DNA of 64,000 nt from UBA7434 sp041941365 (GTDB taxonomy: Bacteria; Pseudomonadota; Gammaproteobacteria; Pseudomonadales; UBA7434). Below the pieces are notes generated by a model, which saw nothing but the letters and a program-made list of their open reading frames with translations, had not been told where the DNA came from and did not search any database. Position numbers and translations under genes: made by a program. Numbering within the stretch: position 1 is the first letter of the stretch; each line of letters begins with the position of its first letter. The DNA lies in the NCBI GenBank assembly GCA_041941365.1, contig JBGTQK010000008.1, positions 1-64,000 of the forward strand, in the 5' to 3' direction. This document shows positions 17,842 through 27,529 of this stretch, piece by piece.

Positions 17842-19512
17842 ATGTTGGAATCCTGTTTATCAAAAAAAATATTACTCAAACAAAAAAAGTTCTTATTGGT
17901 TTTTCTCGGTATCTTTGTCATTTTTAGTAGTTACCATGTGAAAGCTCAAAATGATAATGCCTTACTTGTAGACCTGGTAAGCGAAATGCCAAAAACAAAA
18001 CTTAAAAATATGCCTTCTCTTGTTGAAGAGCTGGAAGCTGTTCAGGATGAAAGATTACTTCTAATTTTTGAATCCATGCTAGATGGAAACTTATTTTATT
18101 TAAAGAGTAATAAAAAAGTAGTAAGTATCAGGGGGGATAAAGATGGAATTTATACCGTTGAAGATGTTATTAGCAATGAAATAGTTTCTGATCTTACAAA
18201 AAGTCAATTAAAAAAAATTAAAGTCAATAATCGTTTAAGAAAGCAATTAAGAAAAGCTATAGCCAAGTTAACCTTGTTTAGCCCAAATGTTGCCTTAAGA
18301 AAAAACGCTGTTGAAAATCTGATATCGGATTTAAGTCCCGATAATATTGAGCTGATAGAAGAAGCCCAAGCGATAGAAAAAAATAATTCTGTTCTCAAAA
18401 AGATGGATTTGGCTCTCAATATTGCAAAGCTGGATTCTAACGATAATGATCAAATTAAATTAGCGATCAATCAACTTTCAGGAAATTTACATCCGGCTGT
18501 AAAAAATCGCCTAGAGAGTATTTTAGAAAAAGATGAAGAAGGGAAGTATCTGGAGCAGGATAAAGAGTTAATTCAACTATCTGAAAAAAGCTTAAGTAGT
18601 ATAGAAGGTCAATTAAAATTTTATGGCTTTCTTGAACGACTATTTTTTGGCTTAAGCCTGGGGTCAGTTTTATTATTAGCCGCAATTGGTTTGGCTATTA
18701 CTTTTGGTGTTATGGGCGTTATCAATATGGCGCATGGAGAATTGCTGATGCTAGGTGCTTATACTGTATATGTTATTCAGCAGCTTATGCCTAACCATAT
18801 TGGTTTATCAATTTTCGTATCCATTCCTGTTGCCTTTATTTTTTGTGGTTTGGTAGGAATGGCTATTGAACGAGGTGTTATACAATTTTTAAAAGGACGG
18901 CCCTTAGAAACCTTGTTAGCTACATTTGGTATAAGTCTCATTTTGCAACAAACTGTTCGATCAATATTTTCACCTTTAAATCGTCAGGTGAGTACGCCAG
19001 ACTGGATGTCAGGAACCTGGGAAATAAATTCAGCATTTGGTTTAACTTATAATCGTTTGTATATTATTTTATTTTCACTGATTGTTTTTGCAATACTGTT
19101 ATTAGTTATGAAGAGAACAGCGCTTGGCTTGTATGTGCGAGCGGTTTCCCAAAATCGCAATATGGCAAAAGCAGTTGGTATTCGTAGTGAGTGGGTGGAT
19201 GCAATGACTTTTGGCCTGGGCTCTGGTGTGGCCGGCGTTGCTGGCGTTGCTCTTAGTCAGTTAACCAATGTGGGGCCGAATTTAGGTCAGTCCTATATTA
19301 TCGACTCCTTTATGGTTGTAGTATTTGGTGGAGTAGGTAATCTATGGGGAACCTTGGTAGGAGCATTTTCTCTAGGGGTAGTCAGTAAATTTATGGAACC
19401 AGTTACGGGCACCGTTCTTGCACAAATTTTTGTTTTGATATTTATTGTTTTGTTTATTCAGAAACGTCCTAAAGGTTTGTTTCCACAACGCGGGAGGGCT
19501 GCAGAAGAATGA
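17842..19512 (+). CDS. urtB: Urea ABC transporter permease UrtB with N-terminal periplasmic domain
   Basis: Inner-membrane permease, 556 residues. A signal-like helix (about 15-33, ending VKAQ) is followed by a charged, helical region (about 35-250) that should sit in the periplasm. The LivH-like permease core then starts at FFGLSLGSVLLLAAIGLAITFGVMGVINMAHGE. GLYVRAVSQNRNMAKAVGI is the cytoplasmic loop that meets the ATPases. The extension is common in proteobacterial UrtB and has no established role. Its stop overlaps the urtC start (ATGA). Confidence 0.95.
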   Translation: MLESCLSKKILLKQKKFLLVFLGIFVIFSSYHVKAQNDNALLVDLVSEMPKTKLKNMPSLVEELEAVQDERLLLIFESMLDGNLFYLKSNKKVVSIRGDKDGIYTVEDVISNEIVSDLTKSQLKKIKVNNRLRKQLRKAIAKLTLFSPNVALRKNAVENLISDLSPDNIELIEEAQAIEKNNSVLKKMDLALNIAKLDSNDNDQIKLAINQLSGNLHPAVKNRLESILEKDEEGKYLEQDKELIQLSEKSLSSIEGQLKFYGFLERLFFGLSLGSVLLLAAIGLAITFGVMGVINMAHGELLMLGAYTVYVIQQLMPNHIGLSIFVSIPVAFIFCGLVGMAIERGVIQFLKGRPLETLLATFGISLILQQTVRSIFSPLNRQVSTPDWMSGTWEINSAFGLTYNRLYIILFSLIVFAILLLVMKRTALGLYVRAVSQNRNMAKAVGIRSEWVDAMTFGLGSGVAGVAGVALSQLTNVGPNLGQSYIIDSFMVVVFGGVGNLWGTLVGAFSLGVVSKFMEPVTGTVLAQIFVLIFIVLFIQKRPKGLFPQRGRAAEE

Positions 19513-20633
19513 CAGATGCAGCAGTATTAAACAATTCGTCATTTACTCCTCGACGGGAAGGTATGTTGTCAAGCAAGGGAGGCAATATCTTTCTATTGAT
19601 TTTATTTGTAGTTACGCTAGGTGCATCAATAGGAAACCAGTTTTTTTCTCCTGATTCCCCGCTACATGTAGATACCTACACAATAACCCTGTTAGGAAAA
19701 TATTTAAGTTATGCCTTGCTTGCTATGTCAGTTGATGTCATTTGGGGTTATTGTGGTATTTTAAGTCTGGGCCATGGTGCATTCTTCGCTCTTGGTGGTT
19801 ACGGTATGGGCATGTACTTGATGCGCCAGATAGGTGATAGGGGAGTTTATGGTGATCCGCTTTTACCTGATTTTATGGTTTTTTTAAACTGGTCAGAATT
19901 ACCCTGGTTTTGGCAAGGTTTTAATCATTTTCCCTATGCCATGTTCATGGCTTTGTTTATCCCTGGAGTGCTAGCATTTGTTTTTGGTTGGTTGGCTTTT
20001 CGCTCCAGAGTCACAGGTGTTTATCTTTCAATAATGACACAGGCGTTAACCTATGCATTAATGTTAGCCTTTTTCAGAAATGAAATGGGTTTTGGGGGCA
20101 ATAATGGTTTAACGGACTTTAAAGATCTTCTCGGTTACGATTTACAAAGTGACTCAACCAGAGTTGTTCTATTTATCTGTACCGCTTTGGCACTAGCAGG
20201 CGCTTATTTGTTAAGTCAATTTATTTTATCTTCAAAATATGGACGTGTTATTGAAGCCGTCAGAGATGCAGAAAGCAGAGTACGATTTGTTGGTTTTAAA
20301 ACAGAAAACTATAAAGTAGCATTATTTGTTTACTCTTCAGTACTTGCCGCGATAGCAGGTGCATTGTATGTGCCTCAGGTAGGCATAATTAACCCTGGAG
20401 AGTTTTCCCCGCTTAATTCAATTGAAGTTGTTGTTTGGGTGGCTGTAGGAGGACGAGGTTTACTTTATGGCGCTGTTTTAGGTTCTGTTTTAGTTAATTA
20501 TGCAAAAACATTCTTTACAGGATTTATGCCAGAGGCCTGGTTATTTGCATTAGGTGCTCTCTTTGTAGGTGTTACGATCTTTTTGCCTAAGGGTATCGTT
20601 GGTCTTATTTCATGGAGGAGAAAGTCTGAATGA
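19509..20633 (+). CDS. urtC: Urea ABC transporter permease UrtC
   Basis: Second inner-membrane permease of the urea importer, 374 residues, LivM-like. The core motif LLAMSVDVIWGYCGILSLGHGAFFALGGYGMGMYL is recognisable in pieces (GYCGILSLGHGAFF), and the cytoplasmic EAVRDAESRVRFVGFKTENYK segment contacts the ATPases. Both ends overlap neighbours by four bases (ATGA with urtB and with urtD), which indicates translational coupling and strict co-expression of the two permeases with the ATPases. Confidence 0.96.
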   Translation: MTDAAVLNNSSFTPRREGMLSSKGGNIFLLILFVVTLGASIGNQFFSPDSPLHVDTYTITLLGKYLSYALLAMSVDVIWGYCGILSLGHGAFFALGGYGMGMYLMRQIGDRGVYGDPLLPDFMVFLNWSELPWFWQGFNHFPYAMFMALFIPGVLAFVFGWLAFRSRVTGVYLSIMTQALTYALMLAFFRNEMGFGGNNGLTDFKDLLGYDLQSDSTRVVLFICTALALAGAYLLSQFILSSKYGRVIEAVRDAESRVRFVGFKTENYKVALFVYSSVLAAIAGALYVPQVGIINPGEFSPLNSIEVVVWVAVGGRGLLYGAVLGSVLVNYAKTFFTGFMPEAWLFALGALFVGVTIFLPKGIVGLISWRRKSE

Positions 20634-21466
20634 GCCAACTTGATTTGATTAAAGAGTTTACGCGAAGAGATAAAGTTTTTGACTTTGTTCGTGGAGACCA
20701 ACTTCCAGAGATTGATGTTACTCATAAGGTTTTGCTTTATATAGAAGGTCTTACGGTTTCATTTGATGGATTTAAAGCGTTAAATGATTTGAATCTTTAC
20801 ATTGATGATGGAGAGTTACGTTGTTTGATTGGTGCCAACGGTGCTGGCAAAACAACCTTAATGGATGTGATTACAGGAAAAACACAACCTGATTCAGGTA
20901 CTGCTTATTTTGGAAGTAAGCATAATTTATTGGCTAAAACAGAAGCTGAAATTGCGAATTTAGGTATTGGTCGAAAATTTCAAAAACCTACAGTCTTTGA
21001 ACATCATACTGTTTTTGAGAATCTGGAATTAGCCTTATTAATGGATAAAGCTATTGTCTCAAGTTTATTTTATAAAATGAATTCTGAGCAAAGCGACCGT
21101 ATTGTTACTGTGTTAGAAAAAGTTGGTTTGCTAGCAGAGTCCAATAAACTGGCTGGCGCATTATCTCATGGACAAAAACAATGGCTTGAAATAGGTATGT
21201 TGCTAGCAGCGGATCCACGCTTGTTGTTAGTTGATGAGCCAGTGGCCGGGATGACACCACAAGAAACAGAAAATACAGCAGAGTTGCTGACTTCTTTAGC
21301 TGGTGAAAGAACAGTCGTTGTTGTAGAACATGATATGGCTTTTGTTCGCAGTATTGCTCGTGAAGTGACTGTTTTGCATCAAGGTTCTGTATTAGCTGAA
21401 GGTACAATGGATGAAGTACAGAATCATCCTGATGTGATTGAAGTATATTTAGGAGAGTCGCATTGA
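20630..21466 (+). CDS. urtD: Urea ABC transporter ATPase UrtD
   Basis: ATPase of the LivG class, 278 residues. Residues 1-35 are an N-terminal extension typical of UrtD. Walker A is GANGAGKTT, the signature is LSHGQKQWLEIGM (UrtD-type SHGQ), Walker B is LLLVDEPVAGM, and the switch His follows in VVVVEHDMAFVR. It pairs with UrtE to power the UrtBC channel. An AGGAG sequence at its 3' end serves the next gene. Confidence 0.97.
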   Translation: MSQLDLIKEFTRRDKVFDFVRGDQLPEIDVTHKVLLYIEGLTVSFDGFKALNDLNLYIDDGELRCLIGANGAGKTTLMDVITGKTQPDSGTAYFGSKHNLLAKTEAEIANLGIGRKFQKPTVFEHHTVFENLELALLMDKAIVSSLFYKMNSEQSDRIVTVLEKVGLLAESNKLAGALSHGQKQWLEIGMLLAADPRLLLVDEPVAGMTPQETENTAELLTSLAGERTVVVVEHDMAFVRSIAREVTVLHQGSVLAEGTMDEVQNHPDVIEVYLGESH

Positions 21467-22158
21467 TTTCTCTGGAAAAAATTAACCAGCTCTATGGTGG
21501 TTCTCAAATTCTTTGGAACCTGGATTTATCGTTAGACTCAGGAAGTTGTACATGCCTGTTAGGACGAAATGGCGTTGGTAAAACTACATTATTAAAATGT
21601 CTTATGGGTTTATTGCCAGTAAAAACAGGAAAAATAGCTATAGATGGAGAAGATGTCACTAAAAGCCCTACCGAGAGAAGGCCAAAATTAGGTGTGGGGT
21701 ATGTGCCTCAAGGTCGCGATATTTTTCCACAACTAACGGTAGAAGAAAATTTAAAAACAGGGCTCGCAGGTCGCACAGATGGTAGCAAGAATATACCTGA
21801 GCTGATTTTTGAATTATTTCCTGTTCTAGATTCCATGATGAATCGTAAAGGTGGTGACCTTTCAGGTGGGCAACAGCAACAGCTAGCCATAGGCAGAGCG
21901 TTAGTCATCGAACCTAAATTACTTATTCTTGATGAGCCAAATGAAGGTATTCAGCCGAATATTGTGCAACAGATAGGTGATGTGATCACTCGATTAAATA
22001 CAGAGTTTGGTACCACTGTGTTATTGGTAGAACAAAAGCTGGCGTTTGCGCATAGAGTGGGAAAGGATTTTCATATTATGGAAAAGGGGCGCATTGTTGC
22101 TTCTGGCAAGATGGAACAGCTAAGTGATGAACTGGTTCAAGCTCATCTCGCCGTCTAG
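21463..22158 (+). CDS. urtE: Urea ABC transporter ATPase UrtE (TTG start)
   Basis: ATPase of the LivF class, 231 residues. Walker A is GRNGVGKTT, signature LSGGQQQQLAIGRAL, Walker B LLILDEPNEGIQPNI, His switch replaced by VLLVEQKLAFAHR as in LivF proteins. Translation starts at TTG 21463, overlapping the urtD stop. AGGAGAG lies about 7 bases upstream, and the first residues (MISLEKINQLYGGSQILW) align with the usual UrtE N-terminus, so the TTG is the right start. Confidence 0.95.
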   Translation: MISLEKINQLYGGSQILWNLDLSLDSGSCTCLLGRNGVGKTTLLKCLMGLLPVKTGKIAIDGEDVTKSPTERRPKLGVGYVPQGRDIFPQLTVEENLKTGLAGRTDGSKNIPELIFELFPVLDSMMNRKGGDLSGGQQQQLAIGRALVIEPKLLILDEPNEGIQPNIVQQIGDVITRLNTEFGTTVLLVEQKLAFAHRVGKDFHIMEKGRIVASGKMEQLSDELVQAHLAV

Positions 22159-22177
22159 AAATATATGGTTACGATAA

Positions 22178-23137
22178 ATGAATGCAAGTAATAATATCAA
22201 TAACGTTAAATCTCATGCAATGAGCTCGGCAAAAGATTATGCAGTGCCTTTAAGTCGTCATGTAAATAGAGCTGATTGGCCAGCTTCTTTGTCGTTGCAA
22301 CTTTCTGGTTGTGATCGTTATGGCACTCGTATAATTCATTCGAACCATAAAGGCCCCCTCTATATCCAAAAGGCTTTTTATCCAGAGGGACAAGATGTTG
22401 CACATGTTTATTTGCTACATCCTCCTGGTGGTATAGTGTCTGGAGATAGGTTAACAATCAATATTGATCTGCAAAGCAAGGCTCATCTGTTAGTGACCAC
22501 TCCTGGTGCTAATCGATTATATAAAGCCAGGTTCGATAGTGTAGATGATGATCCATTACCTCAATGTGTCGAAAATAAGTTGAAAGTAGGTGCCCACGCT
22601 GTCATGGAATGGCTTCCAGGAGAAACAATTATTTTTAATGGCGCAGAAATAGACTTGCTTACAGAAGTAGAACTTAATGAAACAGGTTTTTTTTGCGGTT
22701 GGGAAATCAATTGTCTGGGGCTGCCTTCAAGTAATTCACCTTTTGTAGAGGGAAAGGTGTGCCAAACTATTTTGATCAAGGTGAACGATAAACCGGTAAT
22801 TATCGATAGAATAAAATTTTCTGCGAAATCTGCTTTAACTAAGTCTCTTTGTGGTTTGCAGGATAAGCCAGTTTTTGGCACTTTTATTGTCGGGCAGCTA
22901 GATTTGAAAAATAAAGGTTTTTCAGAGTTGCTTGATAAGCTCCGTAATCTTACAAAGCATTATATAGAAGAAAAAACACACTTACTTTCCGTAACCCAGC
23001 TTGGCAAATTTATTGTTATTCGTTATCTGGGTGATTGCACTGAGTTTGCAAAAAACAGGTTTATTGATTTGTGGGCTGAAATCAGAATTTTTTGTTTAGA
23101 CAAAAAGATATTAAAGCCACGTATTTGGGCTACTTGA
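22178..23137 (+). CDS. ureD: Urease accessory protein UreD
   Basis: Urease assembly factor of 319 residues that, with UreF and UreG, forms the platform on which apo-urease is carbamylated and loaded with nickel. Landmarks: GPLYIQKAFYPEG, HVYLLHPPGGIVSGDRL, VTTPGANRLYK and MEWLPGETIIFNGA. This is the typical UreD/UreH core, with about 30 extra residues at the N-terminus. An internal ATG 14 codons on (MSSAKDYAVPL) is an alternative start; neither has a strong ribosome site. It starts the urease structural cluster 19 bases after urtE. Confidence 0.95.
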   Translation: MNASNNINNVKSHAMSSAKDYAVPLSRHVNRADWPASLSLQLSGCDRYGTRIIHSNHKGPLYIQKAFYPEGQDVAHVYLLHPPGGIVSGDRLTINIDLQSKAHLLVTTPGANRLYKARFDSVDDDPLPQCVENKLKVGAHAVMEWLPGETIIFNGAEIDLLTEVELNETGFFCGWEINCLGLPSSNSPFVEGKVCQTILIKVNDKPVIIDRIKFSAKSALTKSLCGLQDKPVFGTFIVGQLDLKNKGFSELLDKLRNLTKHYIEEKTHLLSVTQLGKFIVIRYLGDCTEFAKNRFIDLWAEIRIFCLDKKILKPRIWAT

Positions 23138-23180
23138 ATATTTAATGTAATACTACTTTTGAATAAAGATTGAAACCGTT

Positions 23181-23483
23181 ATGGAATTGCTACCAAGAGA
23201 AAAAGATAAGTTACTTGTATTTACTGCGGGCCTGCTTGCAGAACGTCGTTTAAATAAAGGCCTTAAACTCAACTACCCAGAAGCAATTGCATTAATCACG
23301 CTGGAGATAATGGAAGGAGCTAGAGAAGGAAAAACTGTAGCTCAGTTAATGGGCGAGGGTCGGGACATCTTAAGCCGTGAGCAAGTTATGGATGGCGTTC
23401 CAGAATTAATACATGAGGTTCAGGTTGAGGCAACATTTCCTGATGGTACCAAGCTGGTAACTGTACATAATCCAATAACTTGA
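23181..23483 (+). CDS. ureA: Urease gamma subunit
   Basis: Small structural subunit, 100 residues, the standard length. It opens MELLPREKDKLLVFTAGLLAERR and holds the conserved LNYPEAIALI and MEGAREGKTVAQLM segments and the VPELIHEVQVEATFPDGTKL end. It assembles with UreB and UreC into the (alpha-beta-gamma)3 urease. The separate ureA and ureB genes are the usual proteobacterial arrangement. Confidence 0.98.
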   Translation: MELLPREKDKLLVFTAGLLAERRLNKGLKLNYPEAIALITLEIMEGAREGKTVAQLMGEGRDILSREQVMDGVPELIHEVQVEATFPDGTKLVTVHNPIT

Positions 23484-23515
23484 ATGATGTTGAGCTCTAA
23501 TGTGGAGAAAAATTT

Positions 23516-23842
23516 ATGAGTGGCACTAATCGATTGATTCCAGGAGAAATTCAAGCTCAAGAGGGTGAAGTAGAGCTTAATTCAGGTAGGGAAACCTTGA
23601 TTCTAACTGTTGCGAATAGTGGCGATAGACCAATACAGGTAGGTTCACATTATCATTTTTATGAAATAAATCCAGCTTTAGATTTTGAGCGAGAGTCAAC
23701 AAAAGGGTATCGTTTGAATATTACCTCTGGAACCGCAGTACGTTTTGAGCCAGGCCAAAAGCGTGAAGTAGAGCTGGTGAAATATGCCGGAACACAAACG
23801 ATTTACGGTTTTCGTGGCAATGTGATGGGGAAGTTAAGTTAA
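23516..23842 (+). CDS. ureB: Urease beta subunit
   Basis: Structural subunit, 108 residues. Family landmarks are IPGEIQAQEGEVELN, VANSGDRPIQVGSHYHFYE, LDFERESTKGYRLNI and VRFEPGQKREVELV. It lies 32 bases after ureA with a GGAG ribosome site, and 49 bases before the true ureC start. Confidence 0.98.
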   Translation: MSGTNRLIPGEIQAQEGEVELNSGRETLILTVANSGDRPIQVGSHYHFYEINPALDFERESTKGYRLNITSGTAVRFEPGQKREVELVKYAGTQTIYGFRGNVMGKLS

Positions 23843-23891
23843 TTATTATGATAAATGATTATTCTGCATATAAGTTTTTGAGGATTTGATA

Positions 23892-25595
23892 ATGGCCAGC
23901 ATAGATAAAACTGCTTATGCTCAAATGTTTGGACCAACTACCGGCGATAGAATGCGACTTGCTGATACAGCATTATGGTTAGAAGTAGAAAAAGATTATA
24001 CGAATTATGGTGATGAAGTTAAGTTCGGTGGTGGTAAAGTCATTCGGGATGGCATGGGGCAAGGTCAATTTGGCAGTGAACTCACAGCAGATCTTGTTAT
24101 AACTAACGCTTTGATTATTGACCATTGGGGAATTGTTAAAGCTGATATTGGTATTAAAAATGGACGTATAGCAGGAATAGGTAAAGCAGGTAATCCAGAT
24201 ATTCAAGATAATGTAGATATTATTATTGGTCCTGGTACAGAGGTATTAGCTGGAGAAGGACAAATTGTTACTGCAGGGGGCATCGATGCACATATACATT
24301 TTATTTGTCCGCAGCAAATTGAAGAAGCATTAATGTCTGGTATCACAACTATGATAGGTGGTGGAACCGGGCCAGCTACGGGGACTAATGCAACGACCTG
24401 TACACCTGGACCATGGAATATAGCTAAAATGTTGCAAGCTACCGATGGATTACCGATGAATTTTGGTTTTTTAGGAAAAGGTAATGCAAGTCTACCTTTA
24501 TCGTTAGAAGAGCAGCTTGTTTCTGGCGCCTGTGGTTTAAAATTACATGAAGACTGGGGTACGACACCAGCATCTATAGATAACTGTTTGAACGTAGCTG
24601 AAAAATATGATATTCAAGTAGCGATTCACACTGATACATTAAATGAATCGGGTTTTGTGGAGGATACTTTAGCAGCATTTAAAGGGAGAACTATTCATAC
24701 CTATCATACAGAGGGAGCCGGTGGCGGACATGCACCAGATATTATACGTGCAGCGTCTCAAAATAATGTATTGCCCTCATCAACAAATCCAACAAGGCCT
24801 TATACGCACAATACAGTCGATGAACACTTGGATATGTTAATGGTTTGCCATCATCTCGATTCAAATATTCCAGAAGATGTTGCTTTTGCTGACTCGCGTA
24901 TTCGCAAAGAGACTATAGCAGCAGAAGATATTTTACATGATATGGGAACATTCAGTATGATTGCTTCTGATTCTCAAGCTATGGGGCGGGTTGGTGAAGT
25001 TGTAACGCGTACCTGGCAGACTGCACATAAAATGAAAGAGCAGTTTGGTGCTTTAAGTGAAGACTCAGACAAGAATGATAATTTTAGAATAAAACGCTAT
25101 GTAGCTAAGTATACAATTAATCCAGCTATTGCTCATGGTATTAGCGATGAAGTTGGTTCGGTGGAAGTGGGTAAATTGGCAGACCTGGTTTTATGGAAGC
25201 CCGCCTTTTTTGGTATAAAACCAGCAACAATATTAAAAGGTGGTTTTATTGCAGCTGCACCTATGGGTGATCCTAATGCTTCTATACCAACACCTCAACC
25301 AGTGCACTATCGTCCAATGTTTGGTGCTATGGAAATGGCGGCTAAAACGACCAGTATAACTTTTACGAGTCAGGCAGCTATTGAAGCAGGTATATTGGAA
25401 AAGTTAGGAACATCTAGAAAATATAAGCCATGTAGAAATACTCGAAACATTGGCAAGAAAGATATGCTACTTAATAGCTCAACGCCAACAATAGAGGTTG
25501 ACTCACAAACGTATGAAGTAAGGGCTGACGGTCAGCTATTAACTTGTGAACCTGCAAGTGTGTTGCCGCTTGCTCAACTATATTCACTTTTTTAA
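23892..25595 (+). CDS. ureC: Urease alpha (catalytic) subunit
   Basis: Nickel enzyme that hydrolyses urea to ammonia and carbamate. From the ATG at 23892 (GAGG 9 bases upstream; a TTG at 23886 was rejected) it is 567 residues, exactly the canonical length. Numbering matches the Klebsiella enzyme. Carbamylated Lys217 lies in CGLKLHEDWG, and the flap Cys319-His320 in LMVCHHLD. Metal-binding His in DAHIHF (134/136), HTDT and TIHTYHTEGAGGGHAPD, and the Asp in MIASDSQAMGRVGE, are all present. Nothing is missing, so an active enzyme is expected. Confidence 0.99.
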   Translation: MASIDKTAYAQMFGPTTGDRMRLADTALWLEVEKDYTNYGDEVKFGGGKVIRDGMGQGQFGSELTADLVITNALIIDHWGIVKADIGIKNGRIAGIGKAGNPDIQDNVDIIIGPGTEVLAGEGQIVTAGGIDAHIHFICPQQIEEALMSGITTMIGGGTGPATGTNATTCTPGPWNIAKMLQATDGLPMNFGFLGKGNASLPLSLEEQLVSGACGLKLHEDWGTTPASIDNCLNVAEKYDIQVAIHTDTLNESGFVEDTLAAFKGRTIHTYHTEGAGGGHAPDIIRAASQNNVLPSSTNPTRPYTHNTVDEHLDMLMVCHHLDSNIPEDVAFADSRIRKETIAAEDILHDMGTFSMIASDSQAMGRVGEVVTRTWQTAHKMKEQFGALSEDSDKNDNFRIKRYVAKYTINPAIAHGISDEVGSVEVGKLADLVLWKPAFFGIKPATILKGGFIAAAPMGDPNASIPTPQPVHYRPMFGAMEMAAKTTSITFTSQAAIEAGILEKLGTSRKYKPCRNTRNIGKKDMLLNSSTPTIEVDSQTYEVRADGQLLTCEPASVLPLAQLYSLF

Positions 25596-25621
25596 TCTGG
25601 GCAATATAAGATTACTTTAAA

Positions 25622-26083
25622 ATGTTAGAAATATTTCAAAAAGTAGAAAAAGAATCCTTTTGTGGTGAAGATGATGTAATTATGTTGGATCATATACAGC
25701 GTGAAAAAGGGCGACTAAAAGTTCAAAGTGAAAAGGGAGAAGAGGTACGAATTTTTATAGAGCGTGGTGATGTATTGCTTAAAGATGAGATGTTAAAAAC
25801 TACGTGTAAACGTTATATTCGGGTTAAGCTTGCTAAAGAACCTGTGGTTGTAGCAAAAGCAAATGATTGGAAAGATTTTAGTCGTGCTTGTTACCATTTG
25901 GGTAATCGACATGTCCGTTTACAAATTGGAGAATTGTGGTTGCGTTTTATAGAAGATCCAGTGTTAATTGATTTAGTTAACCATCTAGGCCTGGACGTAT
26001 CAATAGAAGAGGTTGAATTTGAGCCAGAGCCAGGTGCCTATGGGCATGGCTTTTCTGGAAAATCTGGACACAATCACCATTAG
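25622..26083 (+). CDS. ureE: Urease nickel metallochaperone UreE
   Basis: Cytoplasmic nickel chaperone, 153 residues. The peptide-binding N-terminal domain (about 1-75) precedes the metal domain with CYHLGNRHVRLQI. The C-terminus has a short His-bearing tail (YGHGFSGKSGHNHH) that can add nickel sites but is much shorter than the long poly-His tails of some UreE. The gene is 26 bases after ureC and its stop abuts the ureF ribosome-binding site. Confidence 0.96.
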   Translation: MLEIFQKVEKESFCGEDDVIMLDHIQREKGRLKVQSEKGEEVRIFIERGDVLLKDEMLKTTCKRYIRVKLAKEPVVVAKANDWKDFSRACYHLGNRHVRLQIGELWLRFIEDPVLIDLVNHLGLDVSIEEVEFEPEPGAYGHGFSGKSGHNHH

Positions 26084-26095
26084 GTGAACAAAGTT

Positions 26096-26794
26096 ATGAA
26101 TAATGAAAAAGCTATAACATCACATTCATTACAATTATTGCGGTTGTTTCAACTTGTTAGTTCAAATTTACCCGTTGGTGGATACACTTTTTCACAAGGT
26201 TTAGAGTATGCAATAGATTCAGGTTGGTTGAAATCAGAATCAGATGTTAAATTATGGATAGAACAGTATGTCGAAAACACTTTAATTTATACCGATTTGC
26301 CAATAGTCACCTTACAATTTAACAATAATAAAAAAAAAAGCTGGGGCGATTTAGAATATTGGAATGATTATTTATTAGCGCAGAGAGAAACAAAAGAGCT
26401 ATTGCTAACTGAATTAGCAATGGGTGAAGCAATGATAAGGCTATGTAAGGGCATGAGTTTTAAAATGCCAGAATTTTGTTATAAGTCAGATTCTAAAATT
26501 GCGTTCCTAACACTTTATAGTATTTATACCAGTAAAATGAATATTGAATTGAATGATGCTTTAACGGGTTACGCCTGGATGCTAATAGAGAATCAGGTAC
26601 TGGCAGCGACAAAATTATTACCTATGGGACAAACTCAGGCACAGAATATGTTAAATCAGTTAGCAGAGATGGTGGCGATTTGTATTGAGAAAAGCAAGGA
26701 GATTAAAGAATGTGAGATTGGAATGAGCTTACCAGGTTTAGCTATGGCCAGTTCATTGCATGAAACACAGTATTCAAGGCTATATCGCTCCTGA
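26096..26794 (+). CDS. ureF: Urease accessory protein UreF
   Basis: Assembly factor of 232 residues that gates UreG's GTPase activity on the urease complex. LLRLFQLVSSNLPVGGYTFSQGLE is the characteristic opening, and GYAWMLIENQVLAATKLLPMGQTQAQ the characteristic C-terminal half. I chose ATG 26096, with AGGTGA 8 bases upstream. The GTG at 26084 lies in that site and directly after the ureE stop, so it is less likely. The mid-region loop NNNKKKSWGDLEYW is unusually Lys-rich. Confidence 0.95.
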   Translation: MNNEKAITSHSLQLLRLFQLVSSNLPVGGYTFSQGLEYAIDSGWLKSESDVKLWIEQYVENTLIYTDLPIVTLQFNNNKKKSWGDLEYWNDYLLAQRETKELLLTELAMGEAMIRLCKGMSFKMPEFCYKSDSKIAFLTLYSIYTSKMNIELNDALTGYAWMLIENQVLAATKLLPMGQTQAQNMLNQLAEMVAICIEKSKEIKECEIGMSLPGLAMASSLHETQYSRLYRS

Positions 26795-26846
26795 AGTGTA
26801 AATTTTTTAAGGATTTAGTGATAGTCAAAAATCAAGAGAGTTAATT

Positions 26847-27473
26847 ATGAAGCAAACGTTAAGAGTGGGGGTAGGCGGCCCAGTTGGTTCGGGAAAAACT
26901 GCATTACTAAGAAATTTATGTTTAGCAATGCGTGATACCTATAATTTAGCAGTAGTTACCAATGATATTTATACTAAAGAAGATGCAGAATTTTTAACGC
27001 GTCATGATGCGCTTGATGCCGATAGAATCATCGGGGTAGAAACAGGAGGGTGTCCTCACACAGCAATTCGAGAAGATGCATCAATGAATTTGGCAGCAGT
27101 TGATGAGCTGAATAAGCGCCATGAAGGTCTGGACCTGGTTCTGGTTGAGAGTGGTGGTGATAATCTTAGTGCTACGTTTAGTCCGGAACTATCAGATCTA
27201 ACGCTCTATGTTATCGATGTATCTGCAGGCGATAAAATTCCACGTAAAGGTGGGCCTGGTATCACAAAATCAGATTTATTGATTATTAATAAAATTGATT
27301 TGGCACCCATGGTCGGTGCATCTTTGGAGGTGATGGAGCGTGATGCAAGGAAGATGAGAGCTGAACGACCTTTTGTATTCACCAACTTTAAAGAGGGTAA
27401 TGGGATTAAGGAAATCATCAGATTTATAGAAACAGAAGGTATGCTTTCTTCTCAACCGGTTTCCGTTGCATAA
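26847..27473 (+). CDS. ureG: Urease accessory GTPase UreG
   Basis: SIMIBI-class GTPase, 208 residues, that couples GTP hydrolysis to nickel insertion. P-loop is GGPVGSGKTALL, the metal-binding CPH motif appears in ETGGCPHTAIREDAS, Walker B-like region LVLVESGGDNLSATF, and base recognition is in LLIINKIDLA. Complete and typical. A 52-base gap separates it from ureF. Confidence 0.98.
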   Translation: MKQTLRVGVGGPVGSGKTALLRNLCLAMRDTYNLAVVTNDIYTKEDAEFLTRHDALDADRIIGVETGGCPHTAIREDASMNLAAVDELNKRHEGLDLVLVESGGDNLSATFSPELSDLTLYVIDVSAGDKIPRKGGPGITKSDLLIINKIDLAPMVGASLEVMERDARKMRAERPFVFTNFKEGNGIKEIIRFIETEGMLSSQPVSVA

Positions 27474-27529
27474 GTACGGTTATATAAAAGCGTACTGAAC
27501 AGATTAAAAAACTATGGAGTTAGAGTGAA